Assembly: GCA_028023455.1 (NCBI GenBank)
Contig: JAQFVV010012401.1
Location: forward strand, 280,501 to 344,500
DNA length: 64,000 nucleotides
Direction: 5' to 3'
Source of the DNA: Epiperipatus broadwayi
Lineage: Eukaryota > Onychophora > Udeonychophora > Euonychophora > Peripatidae
Below, one piece after another: positions 1 through 13,162 of this stretch (the stretch's first letter is position 1; every line of letters starts with the position of its first letter). Under the pieces are notes generated by a model. It saw only the letters and a list, made by a program, of their open reading frames with translations. It searched no databases and was not told where the DNA came from. The position numbers were made by a program, and so were the translations under genes.

Positions 1-1140
1 AGGACTTATAATATAAATTCAGTTGTTAGATCATTGTTGATTGGTTAAACTATATTACATCTATATGGTAAATTTATTCAGTTTTTATTTGTAAATTCAA
101 GATCAGATTTTTGAGAAACCACCTCACATAATTAGAATGAGTTATTATCAAATTTGAGATTGGATTCAAAAGAACCATCTCTGTAATTAAATTATTATTA
201 AATCAGAATTCAGACCTAAAGTGATCTGTCCTAAGAATTATCCTTGTAAGGAATGTGTTTTGATTAAAATAATTCCATATTAAATATATATATGACTATA
301 CTATGAAGCTAATGATGTGGATAAATGGATTGTATTTGTGAGGGTAGGCCATACATTAAGATTATATTCAGGGTGTATTAAAGACCAGGGATTTATTGTA
401 CAGAAAGTGTGTTCAATCAAAAAAGTATATTAATATTATAATATGTAATTGAAAGATTAATGTTTAATTAATCAAAATAAACTTTGTACTCTATACAAAT
501 AAATACAATTGCTTTGTATTTATTTTCCATTGTGTGTGTCTAAACTAAAAGTTAAAATGCAATTAAAAAATGTTTTCTTACAGCAATAATTATGATTAAA
601 TTATAATTATAAAGGCAATCAAAATATAATGGAAATTGTCATGTAATCTGTAACAAAAGCATGTTTAGGGTAAAAGGGCATTTTTATTTTGTTGACAATT
701 ATGATATTTTCTACACAAACCATGGTTGTTATTTATTTAAAGTGTGTTAACTTTTTATATGTAATATTGTCTGGTCTGCATATCAATTCCATGTTCATTT
801 CATCAGGGGTAGCTTATGTTTTGCATGATTTAGCCAGATATTCTAAATAGTGAATATATAGTAGTCATCATCATCGCGTATTAAAGAAAATATTTTCAAA
901 TCTTATTTAAATATGTAAATAATAAATACGTGCCCATATATTTCCTGATGTTTAATGTCAGGTATCACCTCAAATCAATTAAAATAAATTAAAATATTTA
1001 AATATATAAAAGTTAACTATTACAATATCTTAAAGTATATTAATCAAAATAGAAATAAGCTATATGCATACAAACTATAAGTTCAAAATTATTAATGCTA
1101 TATTTGTATCTAGTTAAGATATTAACTTTATTCTGAATTA
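1..1140. other. AT-rich non-coding DNA
   Basis: No ORF, splice-flanked exon, tRNA-like box or clear repeat is recognisable. The stretch is A/T-rich with stops in all frames. Confidence 0.5.
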
Positions 1141-1195
1141 CCTATAGTGTTAGCAAACGAAAATTTACTTAATATAGTAAACTTAAGAATAATCC

Positions 1196-1400
1196 TCAAT
1201 TTTTTTTTTTTTTGTGGTGTGGGGGTTTTTTTTTTTTGGGGGGTTTTTTTTTTTTTTTTTTTTTTTTTTTATTTAAAAAAATTTTTTTTTTTAAAAATTA
1301 ATTTTATTTTTTTAGTTAGTTTTTGTTATAAAATATAACAAACCACAAAAGAAAAATAAATTTTTAATGAAAGGTTTTTTTTAAAACCCACAAATGGGGA
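1196..1400. repeat. Homopolymer T/G block, possibly sequence artefact
   Basis: Long T runs are broken only by G runs, followed by collapsed-looking A and T runs. The short F/G-rich ORF at 1147-1338 is produced by these homopolymers and is not a gene. The texture resembles the block at 20.8-21.1 kb and may be low-quality consensus rather than real DNA. Confidence 0.55.
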
Positions 1401-1598
1401 AAAAACATTAGGGAATTAGATAAGAGAATTAGCCCATAGTATTACATGAGCTTAAATAGATTGACAAAAAATATTAAATCGTTATACTACAACAAAGATT
1501 CTAATAGAAGATAAATTTATAACATCACTTTCAATAAATAGAGTAAAGAAAAATGTATATAAATAAAAAAAAATTATTTATTTATTCATTCGGTATAC

Positions 1599-1807
1599 TG
1601 GATTTTTACGACAGTAAATAGAGTGATTTGAACTTTTGATTTTCAGTCTAAATTCAGCATCCACTTTGTCCAAAATACATACGTTGGAAATCATTTATCT
1701 TTTTCCCATGTGTGTGGTCATGTGTATTAGTTATTTGAGATTGATTGGAGGCTGAATATATACTGAAAATCCTAAGTTCAAATCTCTCTGTTTACTGTAA
1801 TAAAAAG
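1599..1807. repeat. Inverted pair of tRNA-like SINE fragments
   Basis: The segment at about 1747-1807 (+) contains a B-box-like AAGTTCAAATCTC and ends in TTTACTGTAATAAAA. A diverged reverse-complement copy lies at about 1599-1662 (-), with the same order of a GCTGAAT motif, a TTCAAATC B box and TTTACTG. The two arms form a head-to-head fold-back separated by about 85 bp. No A box is clear, so each arm may be only the 3' half of a SINE. Confidence 0.5.
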
Positions 1808-2053
1808 TATTAATTAATTATTGTCATTTAAACCCAACAAAAAGTTATATAACAAGTTTTAATATATGTAAATATTGATATTTTTTGTTGTAAACAGACT
1901 TCTACTTATAGTTAGTTATATTATATAAGTAATATATTTTCTAAATGTATATGTATATAAACATAGATATGTAAATATATTTATGCAGTAATGATAACCT
2001 AATAAAAGTAAATTATAATAAAAATAAAAAGCGTCATTTAATTTCTACTTCAT

Positions 2054-2229
2054 ATATATTACTTATAAGAAATCACATATACACTTTAATGCAAATTTTT
2101 TTAGGGGAAGGTCTGGCAAGTGCTCTGATGAGGACTGCAGGACAATCAAAACTGTTAGGAAATTAAAGGAATTATATTAAAAAAAATTGCATTAAAGTGT
2201 ATATGTGAAGATTTATTATAGGTAATATA
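2054..2229. repeat. Fold-back element with CTGATGA motif in loop
   Basis: Arms of about 50 bp (2054-2103 and 2177-2229) are inverted copies sharing CACTTTAATGCAA. The loop holds CTGATGA at 2125-2131 followed by AAAAC at 2149-2153. This resembles the ends of Penelope-like elements, where hammerhead-like motifs occur, but helix II does not pair well and the GAAA box is changed. It is probably a decayed PLE terminal fragment. Confidence 0.4.
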
Positions 2230-3385
2230 TACAAATATATGAAGGAATGCAAAAAAAAAAGTAAAAGAGAAGATATAAGACTAATTTCTACTTGTCAGTA
2301 TGATTATATTAATGCATCGCAGTTGTAATGTTTTAATATATTACTTTGATCCAAGAACTAATTCTAGATGCCACTCTATATAATACTCTGTCATATATTC
2401 TAATATTTAAAGCTTGAGACTAAATTTTTAAAAAAATTTCAGTCACAACATAAGATAATAAATTTAGTGATAAAATTAAGATCTATCTTTTATTGCTCCA
2501 CCCATATATATGTAGAAGCTATCTAAAACTCTTTCATTACATAAACAATTTTCAAATCAATCTAGAAGTATATTTCAAATTAGTTTTTAAATCCATTGAA
2601 TTGTTTTAGTTATCAAAGCAAAGATTTTCTGCAATAAAAGATGGCCGTTATTTTATCTAAAAGCTTCAAAATATGTTCGACTTGCCTATTTAATGTAGTT
2701 TATTTAAACTTCTGAAAATATAAAAATTTCAATCAGTTATAGTGCAAATATCAACTTTCTTATCTATATTAAGATTTTAGACCAGACTAAAAGGTAATAC
2801 ATAGAAGTTACCTTAACAATAGATTCTATGACTTGTGATAGTCAAGGCCGGATAAGCACATTCTGTTTAAAAATATATTTTATGAAAGCTTTCTTCCTAT
2901 ATCTATTATTACATTTTAGTTTGAGTTAAAGATTATAATTTTATAGTTAGATTGTAGATTCATGGTTTGGGTAAACTTCAGCTGTTATTAGCAATTTATT
3001 TTATAAATTACCTAAAAGTCAGGTGCATATATACAGTTTTAGGGAAATGTTTTCAAAAGAAGTATTTTTTGTAGAGAAATAATATATTTATCAGTCAATA
3101 ATTTATTTAGATATATAAATTTATAGTAATAGAATACTAGGTAATATATAAATGGCTAATTTATACCATAACATTGGCTTGTCATTTTAATGCAGTATAA
3201 TAATTTGTAAGTTGCTATAGCTAAGCACAAAAATAATAATCAATAAGAATTTCAAAATGGGAATCATTGATTTATTTTAGATATGAATATAATATTAATC
3301 ACAAAAATACCAATTTTTAATTCCTTAAATTGAATAAGTCTGTAGAGTTTAACTTTTTTTTAATATTATATGATTTATTTACTTA

Positions 3386-3439
<54 letters not shown>

Positions 3440-5280
3440 AATAATAGCGACTAGGCGTTGGTACTAAAATCCATTTCAGCTGCGAAATACTTTTAATCAC
3501 TGAGAACAATTATAAACAAGAGGTTTGCAGGGCATTTAAAAAAAAAATAGGATTAAACTTTATTGGTACAAAATGTTTTACAAGGTAAACATTGATTTGC
3601 ATAGTATAAAATGGAGATCTAAAATGATACATTGTATTTTTGTCCATAGCGTTTCTAAAGATTGATCAACTTGTGAAAACCCTAAGCATTAGTTCATGAG
3701 ATGATTAATTATTAAAAGTAAACCTTGGTTACAATAAAGAATTATTTGTTAAGCCTAGCATTCAAATATGAATAGTGTTTTAGGAGTACAATATTGAAAA
3801 ATTCAATTTATAGTGGATAAGTTGAGGAATAGGAAAACCCTTGAGATAAAATAGAATATGGGCTAAGTCACTCTACTGTTCCATTCTCCAAGATGACCTT
3901 GAATATCCCCAGAAGAGAGCAATCCAGTATACTTTGGAAGACTTCTGGAGAACAAGGAAAAAACTAAGCTTTAAAATGTGTCTGCTGAAAACCATTCTAA
4001 TCCACATGAAAAACCATATGAACAGCAAAGGGCCAACTCTATCAATAACAACATTGGAAATAATAGAAACAAATAAGAAAAATTACTTACAATCAAATAT
4101 ATTATTCCAAACTGCAGATTACTTTGCAATAATACATGGATAAAATTATTTGTAGGAACAAAGCTAAAAAACTGCTAAATATAACATTATTTCTTTTTTC
4201 CTATGAATGAGAAAATCAACATCAGAAATGATCCCCACAGCACCCTCATCTTAGCACCCATATTTAATGGAACTAGGATTTAGACTCCCAGATCCTCTCC
4301 CAACAATCAGACCCTCTCATCCAATCTGAAAAACTGAGTGAAATGAAGAATTTGCATTAAAAGATAAAATCATTGTAAAAAAATCTTTTGAAATTTCAAT
4401 GACTGCCATGTACTTTGCATAGCATTTTTATAAAGGTTGAAATGATTATTACTTGTGATAACATGTTGGCATAGCTTGTATATAAAAAGAGAGTCAAGAA
4501 ACTCCACTTTTAAATAGGAATAGTTTTTGAGAAAATTAATTCCTCAAACTAAGACAAAAGGAACTAAAACAGGGAGCCCTTGGCTCCCTCTAGTTTCTTT
4601 TTATATACTATCTTTTTACTAACAAGTCAGATTAACTTAACTAGTGCAGTTTGAGATGAGGAACAAAATGTAAGCTAATACAGATACAATCATAAATATA
4701 AATATCATAAATAAGACAGAATCTCCAAATAAAAATAAAAAAATTAATTGAAATGACAATACTATGTATAATTAATATAAAAAAGTATAATGATAATAAT
4801 CTAAAATTATGCAATAAATAATTAATAGTATGTTAACCTGTGAGTAAATTAACATCATTCTTAGGAAAAGCACAAATAAATATATTAAAGAAAATAAAAC
4901 ATCCACTAACAGCTCCAAAATGTCCCGCCTCAAATTTTATTTATAACATTCATTATATCTAATGAAAATAATTTAATAATTCAACTTATTTTGTTATATA
5001 TATATTGCACAATGTACTGGTTGATAATAATGAAATTGTATAAAGATACAATTTTACCTAATATATACAATTTTACCTATAGACAGTGAGTGTTACCATA
5101 TGATAAAGAAATGTAGGCAAGCAATGTTACTATATATTTATATATGTAGTATCATAAAAAGAAATGTTAAAGAAACATTAAAAGTAAATTAAATTATTGA
5201 GACATTTATAAACAGAAAAAAATTAAAAGAAAAAAAAATTATTTAGGATATCAAAATATAATTTTCAACTGCTTATTTTC
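2230..5280. other. AT-rich non-coding DNA with TA/TG microsatellite
   Basis: The only clear feature is an (AT)n(GT)n microsatellite at about 3386-3433. Patches around 3.85-4.35 kb are slightly richer in G+C and contain a short open frame (3934-4143), but it has no recognisable domain, no good splice flanks and low-complexity composition. Confidence 0.5.
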
Positions 5281-5340
5281 AATATCTATGCACAATAAAT
5301 ATACTGTACTTAAAATCTCAATACTATTGCTTTCTTTTAG

Positions 5341-5536
5341 TTTGATGAATGCAACACTTTATATAAATGACGAGGACTATTTTTTCCAATTTTTATATGA
5401 TAAATCAATATTGGAATCCTTTATTATATCCTTTGGATCGTTAGCAAATTTTCAGCAGTTCAACAGATTAACAAAGAGCTTTTGTTATAGTTTTAACTCC
5501 ACACAATACAATATAAATGAGAGGAATACTTATTAG
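5341..5536 (+). other. Weak candidate terminal exon or chance ORF
   Basis: A pyrimidine-rich stretch ending in AG at about 5340 precedes an open frame that runs to a stop at 5534-5536. The translation (NDEDYFFQFLYDK and onward) is less repetitive than other AT-rich ORFs here, but I recognise no family. The ORF could equally start at the ATG at 5288. No partner exon was found. I consider chance more likely than a real gene. Confidence 0.15.
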
Positions 5537-5540
5537 GTTT

Positions 5541-7080
5541 TTTCTGAAATAATCCTAAGTATAATCTTGTTCAAATATCAATCACATAGTTGGATACAGA
5601 TTTACAGCCCAAATATTGCTTAGCACAGCATTAACTTATAATTAAACATAGCTTTGTTTTTACTTTTTAACTGATGTTGGAAAGATAATTAAAATTATAT
5701 GTTTTCATTGCAGTACTGGCCTTTTGTGTTGGTAAATTAATTGTCTATGCCCTCTAACTTCATCAACTGAGGCCTGGCTTCTAATTTATATTGCTAATGA
5801 AAATCTTTTATACATGTTTGAGTGCTATGATTATTTATGTAAGAAATATAGAATAATTAATTGTCCTAACAATCCAACAAAACATGCTGATTTAATAGCC
5901 AACAAGTTCTATTATATTAATTATCTGAAATTTTATTTATCATTTCATCCTTAATTTTTTTCCAAAGTTTGCAATCTATTTTATTATAATATATAAATTA
6001 CAATTTTTATATTAAATTCTATGCTGGCTTTTTTGATTTACATTCTTAAAGAATGAAGAGGTTGAATTATTCTTATGTAAATTTGTATTTAATAAAAACA
6101 GATATATTCATTTTTAACCTGAGATTTAAAATTTATATGTGGACTAGGAATGGTATGATAATATTTACTTTCATAAATGATTTCTAATAATCATTAATGG
6201 ATTTATTTGAAAAGAATGACATTTGTAAATCAAATTGTAACAATTCTTAAAAGAAAAATATAATTCAATTTTATATACATTTTTACCATAATTTATTCAA
6301 CAAATGAACTTTCTGATAAATGATCTTTAAATTAAATTATTAACTGTTATATAATATTGTTATCTCCTTGTTTTAAAAAAACTAAAAAATTTCAGATTAT
6401 TATCAACTAATGCAATGCATTTATATATCAAATATGAAAATAACTTTTTATTAATATGTTAAATAAAAATAAATGAAGGATTGGTTTTATTGCTTGATAG
6501 TTCATTAGAAGTTTGAGATGTCAAGAGTGTCAGAACCAGAATCAATCCCAGTATCTTATGCTCCAGTTTCTGACAACCTACCTGCACTTAACCACACTAG
6601 ACATTTGTTTTTTAATAAATGTTAACATTTTCAGTTTACTTGCTTGTATGAGCTCTATTAATTTAAAGAGTGTAACAATGTATGTGAGCACAACATTCCT
6701 TTAAATGCTAAAATTGTGATTATAAGATTATTTGAGAATTCCTTTGAATTTCTCTTTTTAGTATAACATATTGAAGCAAATGATCTGATGCTCAGATCCT
6801 GCTTCACAGCCCACATCCAATCTCCTACCACCTAACCATATTTAAACGCATCCTTACGCACGTATACACATAACTAATAATATATTTCTTTACCCAATAG
6901 TATAAAATAATGTAAATGTATGTGTCTTAATTTAATATTTAATCTAATAAGAATATTCTCATGTGTATGCGGGCGTAAATCATAAATATATATGTATATT
7001 TTAGCATAGGAGATTGTGATTGAATTAATAGTATTATATATATAAGATATTATATATGATACTTATTATATTTTTCATAT
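5541..7080. other. AT-rich non-coding DNA with one possible SINE
   Basis: Mostly featureless. At about 6515-6605, read on the - strand, GTGGTTAAGTGCAGG resembles an A box and GGGATTGATTCTGG a weak B box about 50 bp later, so a decayed tRNA-derived SINE is possible. The 63-residue + strand ORF over it has no recognisable function. Confidence 0.35.
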
Positions 7081-7084
7081 ATAA

Positions 7085-9720
7085 GTTTGTAGCCGGAAAT
7101 GATGCAATCTTGCTAGTAAATCTCTCGAAAAACAATAACCCGGAAGACTCTTTAGATTAAAATAGAAGATTACAAATTAGTAATAATAGAAGAAACCCAT
7201 TAGTGGAAATTGTCCACGCTAGCTTGTTTTAAAATCACAAGATATATTTTAAAACAATCGTTCGAGAAACTGATAACAAACTTGCATTGTTTCAAACATC
7301 TTACCAGATAAGAGTATCCGGCCAAATGATTCCAAATGAAATCTAAGTGCTTAAACCACCTCAGGTCCAGCAATAGTTGCCGAGTTACAAATTCAAATTA
7401 AAAGTATAAATACTGCTGGATTTGAATCCACAAGAAAGGGGAGATCATTAAATAGCCATGTTGCTGAACATAATCCACACTCAATGTAATTTTCATGCAA
7501 TGTGTTGTGAGTAGTAAGTTTTGCCTTGTCCCTCCGTTCTAACATGCTGATCCCATGAACGAAGCTTCCGTATCCCATGCTACTGAACTTTACATATGTC
7601 TTTCCAATAAAATGAAGTGCTATCTCAAATCATCCCGCTACCCTAGATCTAGTGACAATACCAAAGGACTGATTCCTAGTGAAATGCTTTTCTCAATCAC
7701 AAGGTAAAGAACTCAGACCGCTTATAATTCCTAAAATCCTGCCTTCTATGTAATGTGTATATTTTAAACTATATCTTTTAAATGTCTTCAAATATATATA
7801 ACTCTATATAACTAATCTATGCTAAGCCTCTTATAAAATGTTTTTCTTTTATTTTATTTAAAAGCAGCCAATAATTTTTATTAACATTTTTACGTATTTA
7901 TATTTTAAAGTTAATGCCAATAATATTCTAAAATCGCCAGCATATAACTTATTTTGTTTTTCCCACCCATCATTTACTGGGTAAATAATTTATAATTGAT
8001 AAAAACAAGTCTTATTCGGCTTGCCCAGATGCTCGTGGTTTTAGAGAAATAAATTAATTATATTTTTCATGTTTACTGTTGAAAAACAGATTTGACATCT
8101 GTTTTTCCCATTCTCCTTCCTAAATAATACGCTATCTTTTATCTTTCAACTATATTATATATGTAAATTTCATCTTAGCTATTATGACTACCCTTTTTAT
8201 TTTGCAATCAATTAATGTATTTCCACAAGGGCATAAATCAACCAAAATTGAGGTTTAATGTGTAAAACGTAATCAATAATATTAAGTAATATAATGTATC
8301 GGGGGAGGGGGACCTTAACCTTTTATTCTATGTTTATATGTATAATTATTATCCCTGTTTGCTTAAAGTGAAGCCATATCATTATGTTGAATAGTTCATC
8401 ATTCGTGGGCAATAAATACTTCCCAATAATCTTTAATTTCAGAAGTATATTTATGTTTTATTAATAAGCGTTTAGTGCATAAAGGCCATTGTATTTTATA
8501 TATGTTCGTGCTTCTTTATTACATGGAGGCAACCACAAAGTCGGACCCCATCGTCATCTCAATGTCCTTGAACTAGGCTGTAAAACCACCCTGGGGACAT
8601 CCTTGGTTCGTGCATGCTTTATATGGAGATCGCTCTGGAAAAACCAGCCCAATACTGACATAGCCGACCACTCCTCGTCATCCACGATTCACCTGTACCT
8701 CATTCCAGGGAATCTGGACTCTTTTCGTTCGTAAAACCGGCCCTGCCAAAGTTTGCAGAGGAAATCGGTCACTTCTTAGAATTCGTGAAGCACACTCCAG
8801 GATCCCTAAAAGGACTGATAATAAGCCACCATGCACTCACCACTTTTCCCTTATCTAGTCATTCGCCCAGAAGTATTCATAAGCCGTAATGAAATGATTT
8901 ATTTAAACAAACATATGTCCCTTATTTTAATATAAGTATTAATACGATAAATTTAGTATCATTTGTGTAAATTGTTCATTACCCATCCCGCGCATTAATT
9001 ATCTAAAATTCTCAGTTAACCATCATATTAAATGTAATCAAATATTATCTGTGTTAAAATTATTGTTTAAAGTAATCAAATGCTCTTTTCGTTTCTGGGG
9101 GTGTGATAGCGTTCTAATAATCTATTCTAATAGTGCTAATTTACTCAAACACATACATATATTATTGGCATAGCCGCAATTATCATGTTATTGTATAAAA
9201 TGATTCAAATAAATATCTATAATAATCCTGAGGTTCACGTCGGCTAAATGACCCGACATAATTATTATTAATAAATCGTAAATATATATACATCAAACTC
9301 GAATCAGTGCTTTCCTTTAGTTAAGATAAATATTAAGTTATTTCTTAAGCTTAAATATGACTAGATAATCTCTGCTCTACACATAATTAACATGCTCGTT
9401 ATTAAGTTATTCTATCATGAGTTAGCTTTGAGTCTTTTGTCTCTCCGATGATCGATGCCGGCGGATGAGAAGTGGATTAATTGATGTCATCGGGATTGTT
9501 GCTCATAATGTTATAGATCTGGGGAATAGGCAAATAGGGCAGAATTCATGAGTGCTCCTGACCTGTGTATCTTGTGCATGATTGGATTCAAGGTACTTTT
9601 TCCTAGATCTTGTTACGTGAACATACAAATCCGACCGGCACAATATATTACTGAAATAGATCATAATTGCCCTATACTTCCCATGATGTATGTCCATAAT
9701 ACTTTCATCTAATTATAAAG
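7085..9720. other. CpG-retaining segment of unknown nature
   Basis: CpG dinucleotides are visibly more frequent here than in the flanking DNA, where they are rare. The patch at 8.49-8.89 kb is the least AT-rich. Three short ORFs lie inside (7393-7578 -, 8489-8734 +, 9503-9697 -), but none shows a known domain and none is convincingly spliced. A GGATTTGAATCC anti-B-box at about 7419 hints at a tRNA-like fragment. The segment could be an unmethylated regulatory region, a younger insertion or sequence of different origin. Confidence 0.45.
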
Positions 9721-10460
9721 CAATTTTCATTTTCATTTTAACCTTTTTTAAATCTGCAACTTTATATTATTAATTGCCAAAGTTATGAAATTTTCTCAAT
9801 GTGATAACTAAGCTGTTGATTCTGGATTTTGCTGAATTCCTCATAGGAACTTCTCAGTTCATGTAAGTAGTCCATTTTATAATTGTTTTCTTAATTAAAT
9901 AGTTTCTGCACAGGTCAAAAATATACAAAACTTTATTGTTTTGATGTATTAAAATACACTTTCTTTAAATGATCATATTTCCAGAGTACATCTTTATAAA
10001 ATATATATTATTTGAAATATTATACTTGTAATAAAAAATATAACTATTATTTACCATACAGCAACTTCAAACATTTAATATAAACAGAAGAAAAGTGAAC
10101 CCACTTTTATCTGTTAAGTTATTAAACAATGTAGCAGATTGTTTGATATGTAAACTCTTAAATAAACTTTATTTCCTTATTAGAGATTGAAAAAAAGATA
10201 CTTGTGTATTTATCAATGTGTCAAGGCCAGAAGCATTTTCTTTGTTAATTATGCAGTTTCAGGTGCCCTAAAACTATTTCATGTTTTTTGTTCAATTTTA
10301 TATTAATAAATACATGTTAGTTGCTAAATTTAAAAAAACAATTAATAAATCCATTATAAATTCCATTCAGATTTATTTCAATAAATACCCTTTTCAAAAA
10401 GAATGAATAAAAAGTTTTGTTTATTTAGTTTTTTTTTGTTTACCTTTGTTATGTTTTTAT
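9721..10460. other. AT-rich non-coding DNA
   Basis: Nothing recognisable in this stretch on either strand. Confidence 0.5.
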
Positions 10461-10474
10461 ATAAATAACTTCAG

Positions 10475-11144
10475 CATTTATTTTTTATAGCGTCTGTATA
10501 CAATTGTAATCACATTCATATCGGCTTTTTTCAAACCAAATTGTGCAAACGCTTTTTGCGAGTGTTAAATAATAAATGAATAACCTCTGACCCATACAAG
10601 ATATAGAATTTATACAGCAATAAAAGAAATCCTCTTATTACTACGACTCAAATATTTATATATGAGCAAATCTGAAGTACTGGCACAGAAGATGTGACTA
10701 TAGAACAGTCATTTTGAATTACTATATATAACATTCATTTATTATTTAACACTCGCAAAAAGCGTTTGCACAATTTGGTTTGAAAAAAGCCGATATGAAT
10801 GTGATTACAATTGTATACAGAAGCTATAAAAAAATAAATGCTGATTTATATATATGATTAATTTCAGTTGGAATGACGTTCAGTAAATTCTAGTAAATTT
10901 CATCGGCGTCATTCATTCATAAGTTATATATAGTAATTCAAAGTGACTGTTCTATAGTCACACCTTCTGTGCCAGTACTTCAGATTTGCTCATATATAAA
11001 TATTTGAGTCGTAGTAATAAGAGGATTCCTTTTATTGCTGCATAAATTCTATATCTTGTATGGGTCAGAGGTTATTCATTTATTATTTAACACTCGCAAA
11101 AAGCGTTTGCACAATTTGATTTGAAAAAAGCCGATATGAATGTG
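10475..11144. mobile_element. Composite inverted-repeat element with 14-bp direct repeats
   Basis: The first unit is 10472-10843, with terminal inverted repeats of about 109 bp (10472-10580 against 10734-10843) and a 153-bp middle. The segment 10918-11144 is an inverted copy of 10510-10735, so the same family is present again head to head. The composite is flanked by an exact 14-bp repeat, ATAAATAACTTCAG, at 10461-10474 and 11145-11158, consistent with a target-site duplication. Part of the terminal repeat (TATAGCGTCTGTATA) recurs at about 52,212. There is no coding capacity, so it is a non-autonomous element of unassigned superfamily. Confidence 0.7.
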
Positions 11145-11159
11145 ATAAATAACTTCAGT

Positions 11160-13100
11160 AATAGAAAAAAATATATAAACAAATAAACTGGAAATATTAG
11201 AAAAAAAATTCCCTCAAAATTAGTTTTTTTATTTGCATTTGTTCTATTTTTACATTAATATAGTTAATGGGAAAAAATATTAACAAACAAAGTGGAAATA
11301 TAAAAAAAAAAATGCAACAAAATTGTCTTTCTTTAAAATAATACTAATATAAAAAAAACCCTGGAAATAATAAATACCATCGCTTCTTTTCATCCATATT
11401 GTTTTAGACATTTATTGTATGTTCCTGAAAGTGTATAACTGAACAAAAAACCACTTTTGGTCTAGCATACACAAATACCAAACAAAAAACAGTTGTTTTC
11501 TTATTCTTTTTCAGATCAGTTTATTAGAAAAATACAATTTAGTTATTGATAATGAATTTGGAAAGAAAAAATATATTCCTTTTTCATTTTTTAATCTGCT
11601 GTTAGTCACAACAGCCATATTAGATTTTTGATTTAAGAGACATATTTAAAATAACTTCAATTTACAATATGCAAAAATTGTGTAATTTATGTTATTAAAA
11701 AGAACCAAGGAATGTAATATAGTTATTTCCCATTCAAATGATAAAAATATGACATTTGTCTTGCATTGTTAGCCGAGAGGTATCGCAGCCGCCAAGCAAG
11801 TAGTTGGTTGCAGATGGTTGTGGGTTCGCGTCCCGGCCCGATGCTATGACCTATGGAAAAAATATATATATATGGCATTTTAACATTTTTAAAAATTATC
11901 TTTTTCAGAATTTCTAACTTTTAATAGATTATTTTTTATTAAACTGTTAATTTAAATTATTTAACTTTGATCAAAATAACTATAAGTAATGATATTTCAT
12001 ATTTAAATTATAATCCAATCAAACTTATTTTACTTTCAGAAATAGCAAAGAAGACCAGAAAAAATGCAGACAGCTGTTGTTTTGACTAAACCAGTTTTAT
12101 TCAAATAGCTTCAGAAATTTAACCTCACCCAAGGTTCTGACTTTAATGTTCTTATATAACTAAACAAATTGACGTCAATTTAAATAATCAGCTTTAATTT
12201 CAAAGCATTTAATTTATATATATTAACATAATTGTATTAGCATATAAGAGCATCAAATAATTAACTTTAAACATAAAGTAGCTTTAGGACACTAGATGAT
12301 GAAAAAGTAACATCTATGGTCATCTGAAATAAAACTGGTTGAGTGAAAATGGTGGGGTGGGGGATGTAGTCCCTTTATTTTTTCTGATGTCTTTCATTGT
12401 TTGTTTCTAAAAATTAAAATAATTTTCTTTAGATCATAATTTAAATATATTTGTTCGTGAGTGTGCATGTATAAAAAAAAGTAAATATATGAGTATGATT
12501 AGTTAAATATTTATTTATTTAAATTAAAATGTATCATTAGTTAGGAAATGAAAGCATAATTGTTAGGTATTTATGTATAGTAGTACAATTATGTTAATTT
12601 TTCAAAGTTTAAATGCTTTCAAAGTGAAGCTGGTAATTTCAATTACTATAAAGTTAATGTGCTGCTAATAAATGGAAGAAGATCACTCTTCCCCTTTTAT
12701 AGCACTAAGTGTGGTTGTTATTTAATTATTTTGAATATTTTACACACTTTCTGATAATATTCTGCTATGTAAGATATTTTTTATGCAAGTTTGGGTTTAT
12801 ATATGTAAAAATTATATAAGATGATAATTTTCTCAATATATATATATATATGTGTGTGTGTAAGTACAGAGAGAGAAAAGAAAAGAATAAAAATATGAGT
12901 GTGAAAAAAAAGGAATATTTTAAATTACGATTATGTTTTGAAGGCAGGGAAAAAAACTGAAAATAAGAATGATATACAAAAAAATGTTAGCTTAAATTCT
13001 GTTTTGTTAATTAATAATAATTTCTTATTTTCATCAGATATTGGCCTGATGTTCTCATAAAAGGAATGAGGTAGCAACACTTTCAAAAAAGTTGGAACAA
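11160..13100. other. AT-rich non-coding DNA around a SINE
   Basis: Apart from the tRNA-derived SINE at 11.77 kb and a TA/TG microsatellite at about 12,836-12,862, nothing is recognisable. An acceptor-like pyrimidine tract ends at about 12,040, but no matching donor or open frame follows. Confidence 0.5.
11768..11852 (+). mobile_element. tRNA-derived SINE (family ending GATGCTATGAC)
   Basis: TAGCCGAGAGG at 11,769 matches a pol III A box and GGTTCGCGTCC at 11,823 matches a B box. The long spacing suggests a class II (Ser/Leu-like) tRNA ancestor. The unit ends CCCGATGCTATGAC, the same tail as the copy at 16.9 kb. It lacks a cloverleaf acceptor stem, so it is a SINE head rather than a functional tRNA gene. 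Confidence 0.7.
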
Positions 13101-13119
13101 GTGAGGGAGTTCTGTTAGA

Positions 13120-13162
13120 ATGTTTGTATCCTGGATACTCATATCAATGACTTTTATTACAA
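13120..13162 (+). CDS. Candidate first coding exon encoding a signal peptide
   Basis: An ATG at 13,120 opens a frame reading MFVSWILISMTFIT, a short hydrophobic stretch like a secretory signal peptide. It runs directly into GTAAGT, a consensus 5' splice donor, at 13,163. The exon would end in phase 1, the phase usual for signal-peptide exons. A TTTTCATCAG acceptor-like sequence about 80 bp upstream could bound a 5' UTR exon. I did not find a convincing next exon; the nearest splice-flanked candidate (14,992) would introduce a stop if joined directly. The call rests on the hydrophobic frame and the donor only, with no homology, and may be coincidence in AT-rich DNA. Confidence 0.3.

Noticed and set aside
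9840-9860. Mini exon before GTAAGT at 9,860
   Set aside because: The acceptor and donor would enclose only about 16 nt and the upstream tract is weak.
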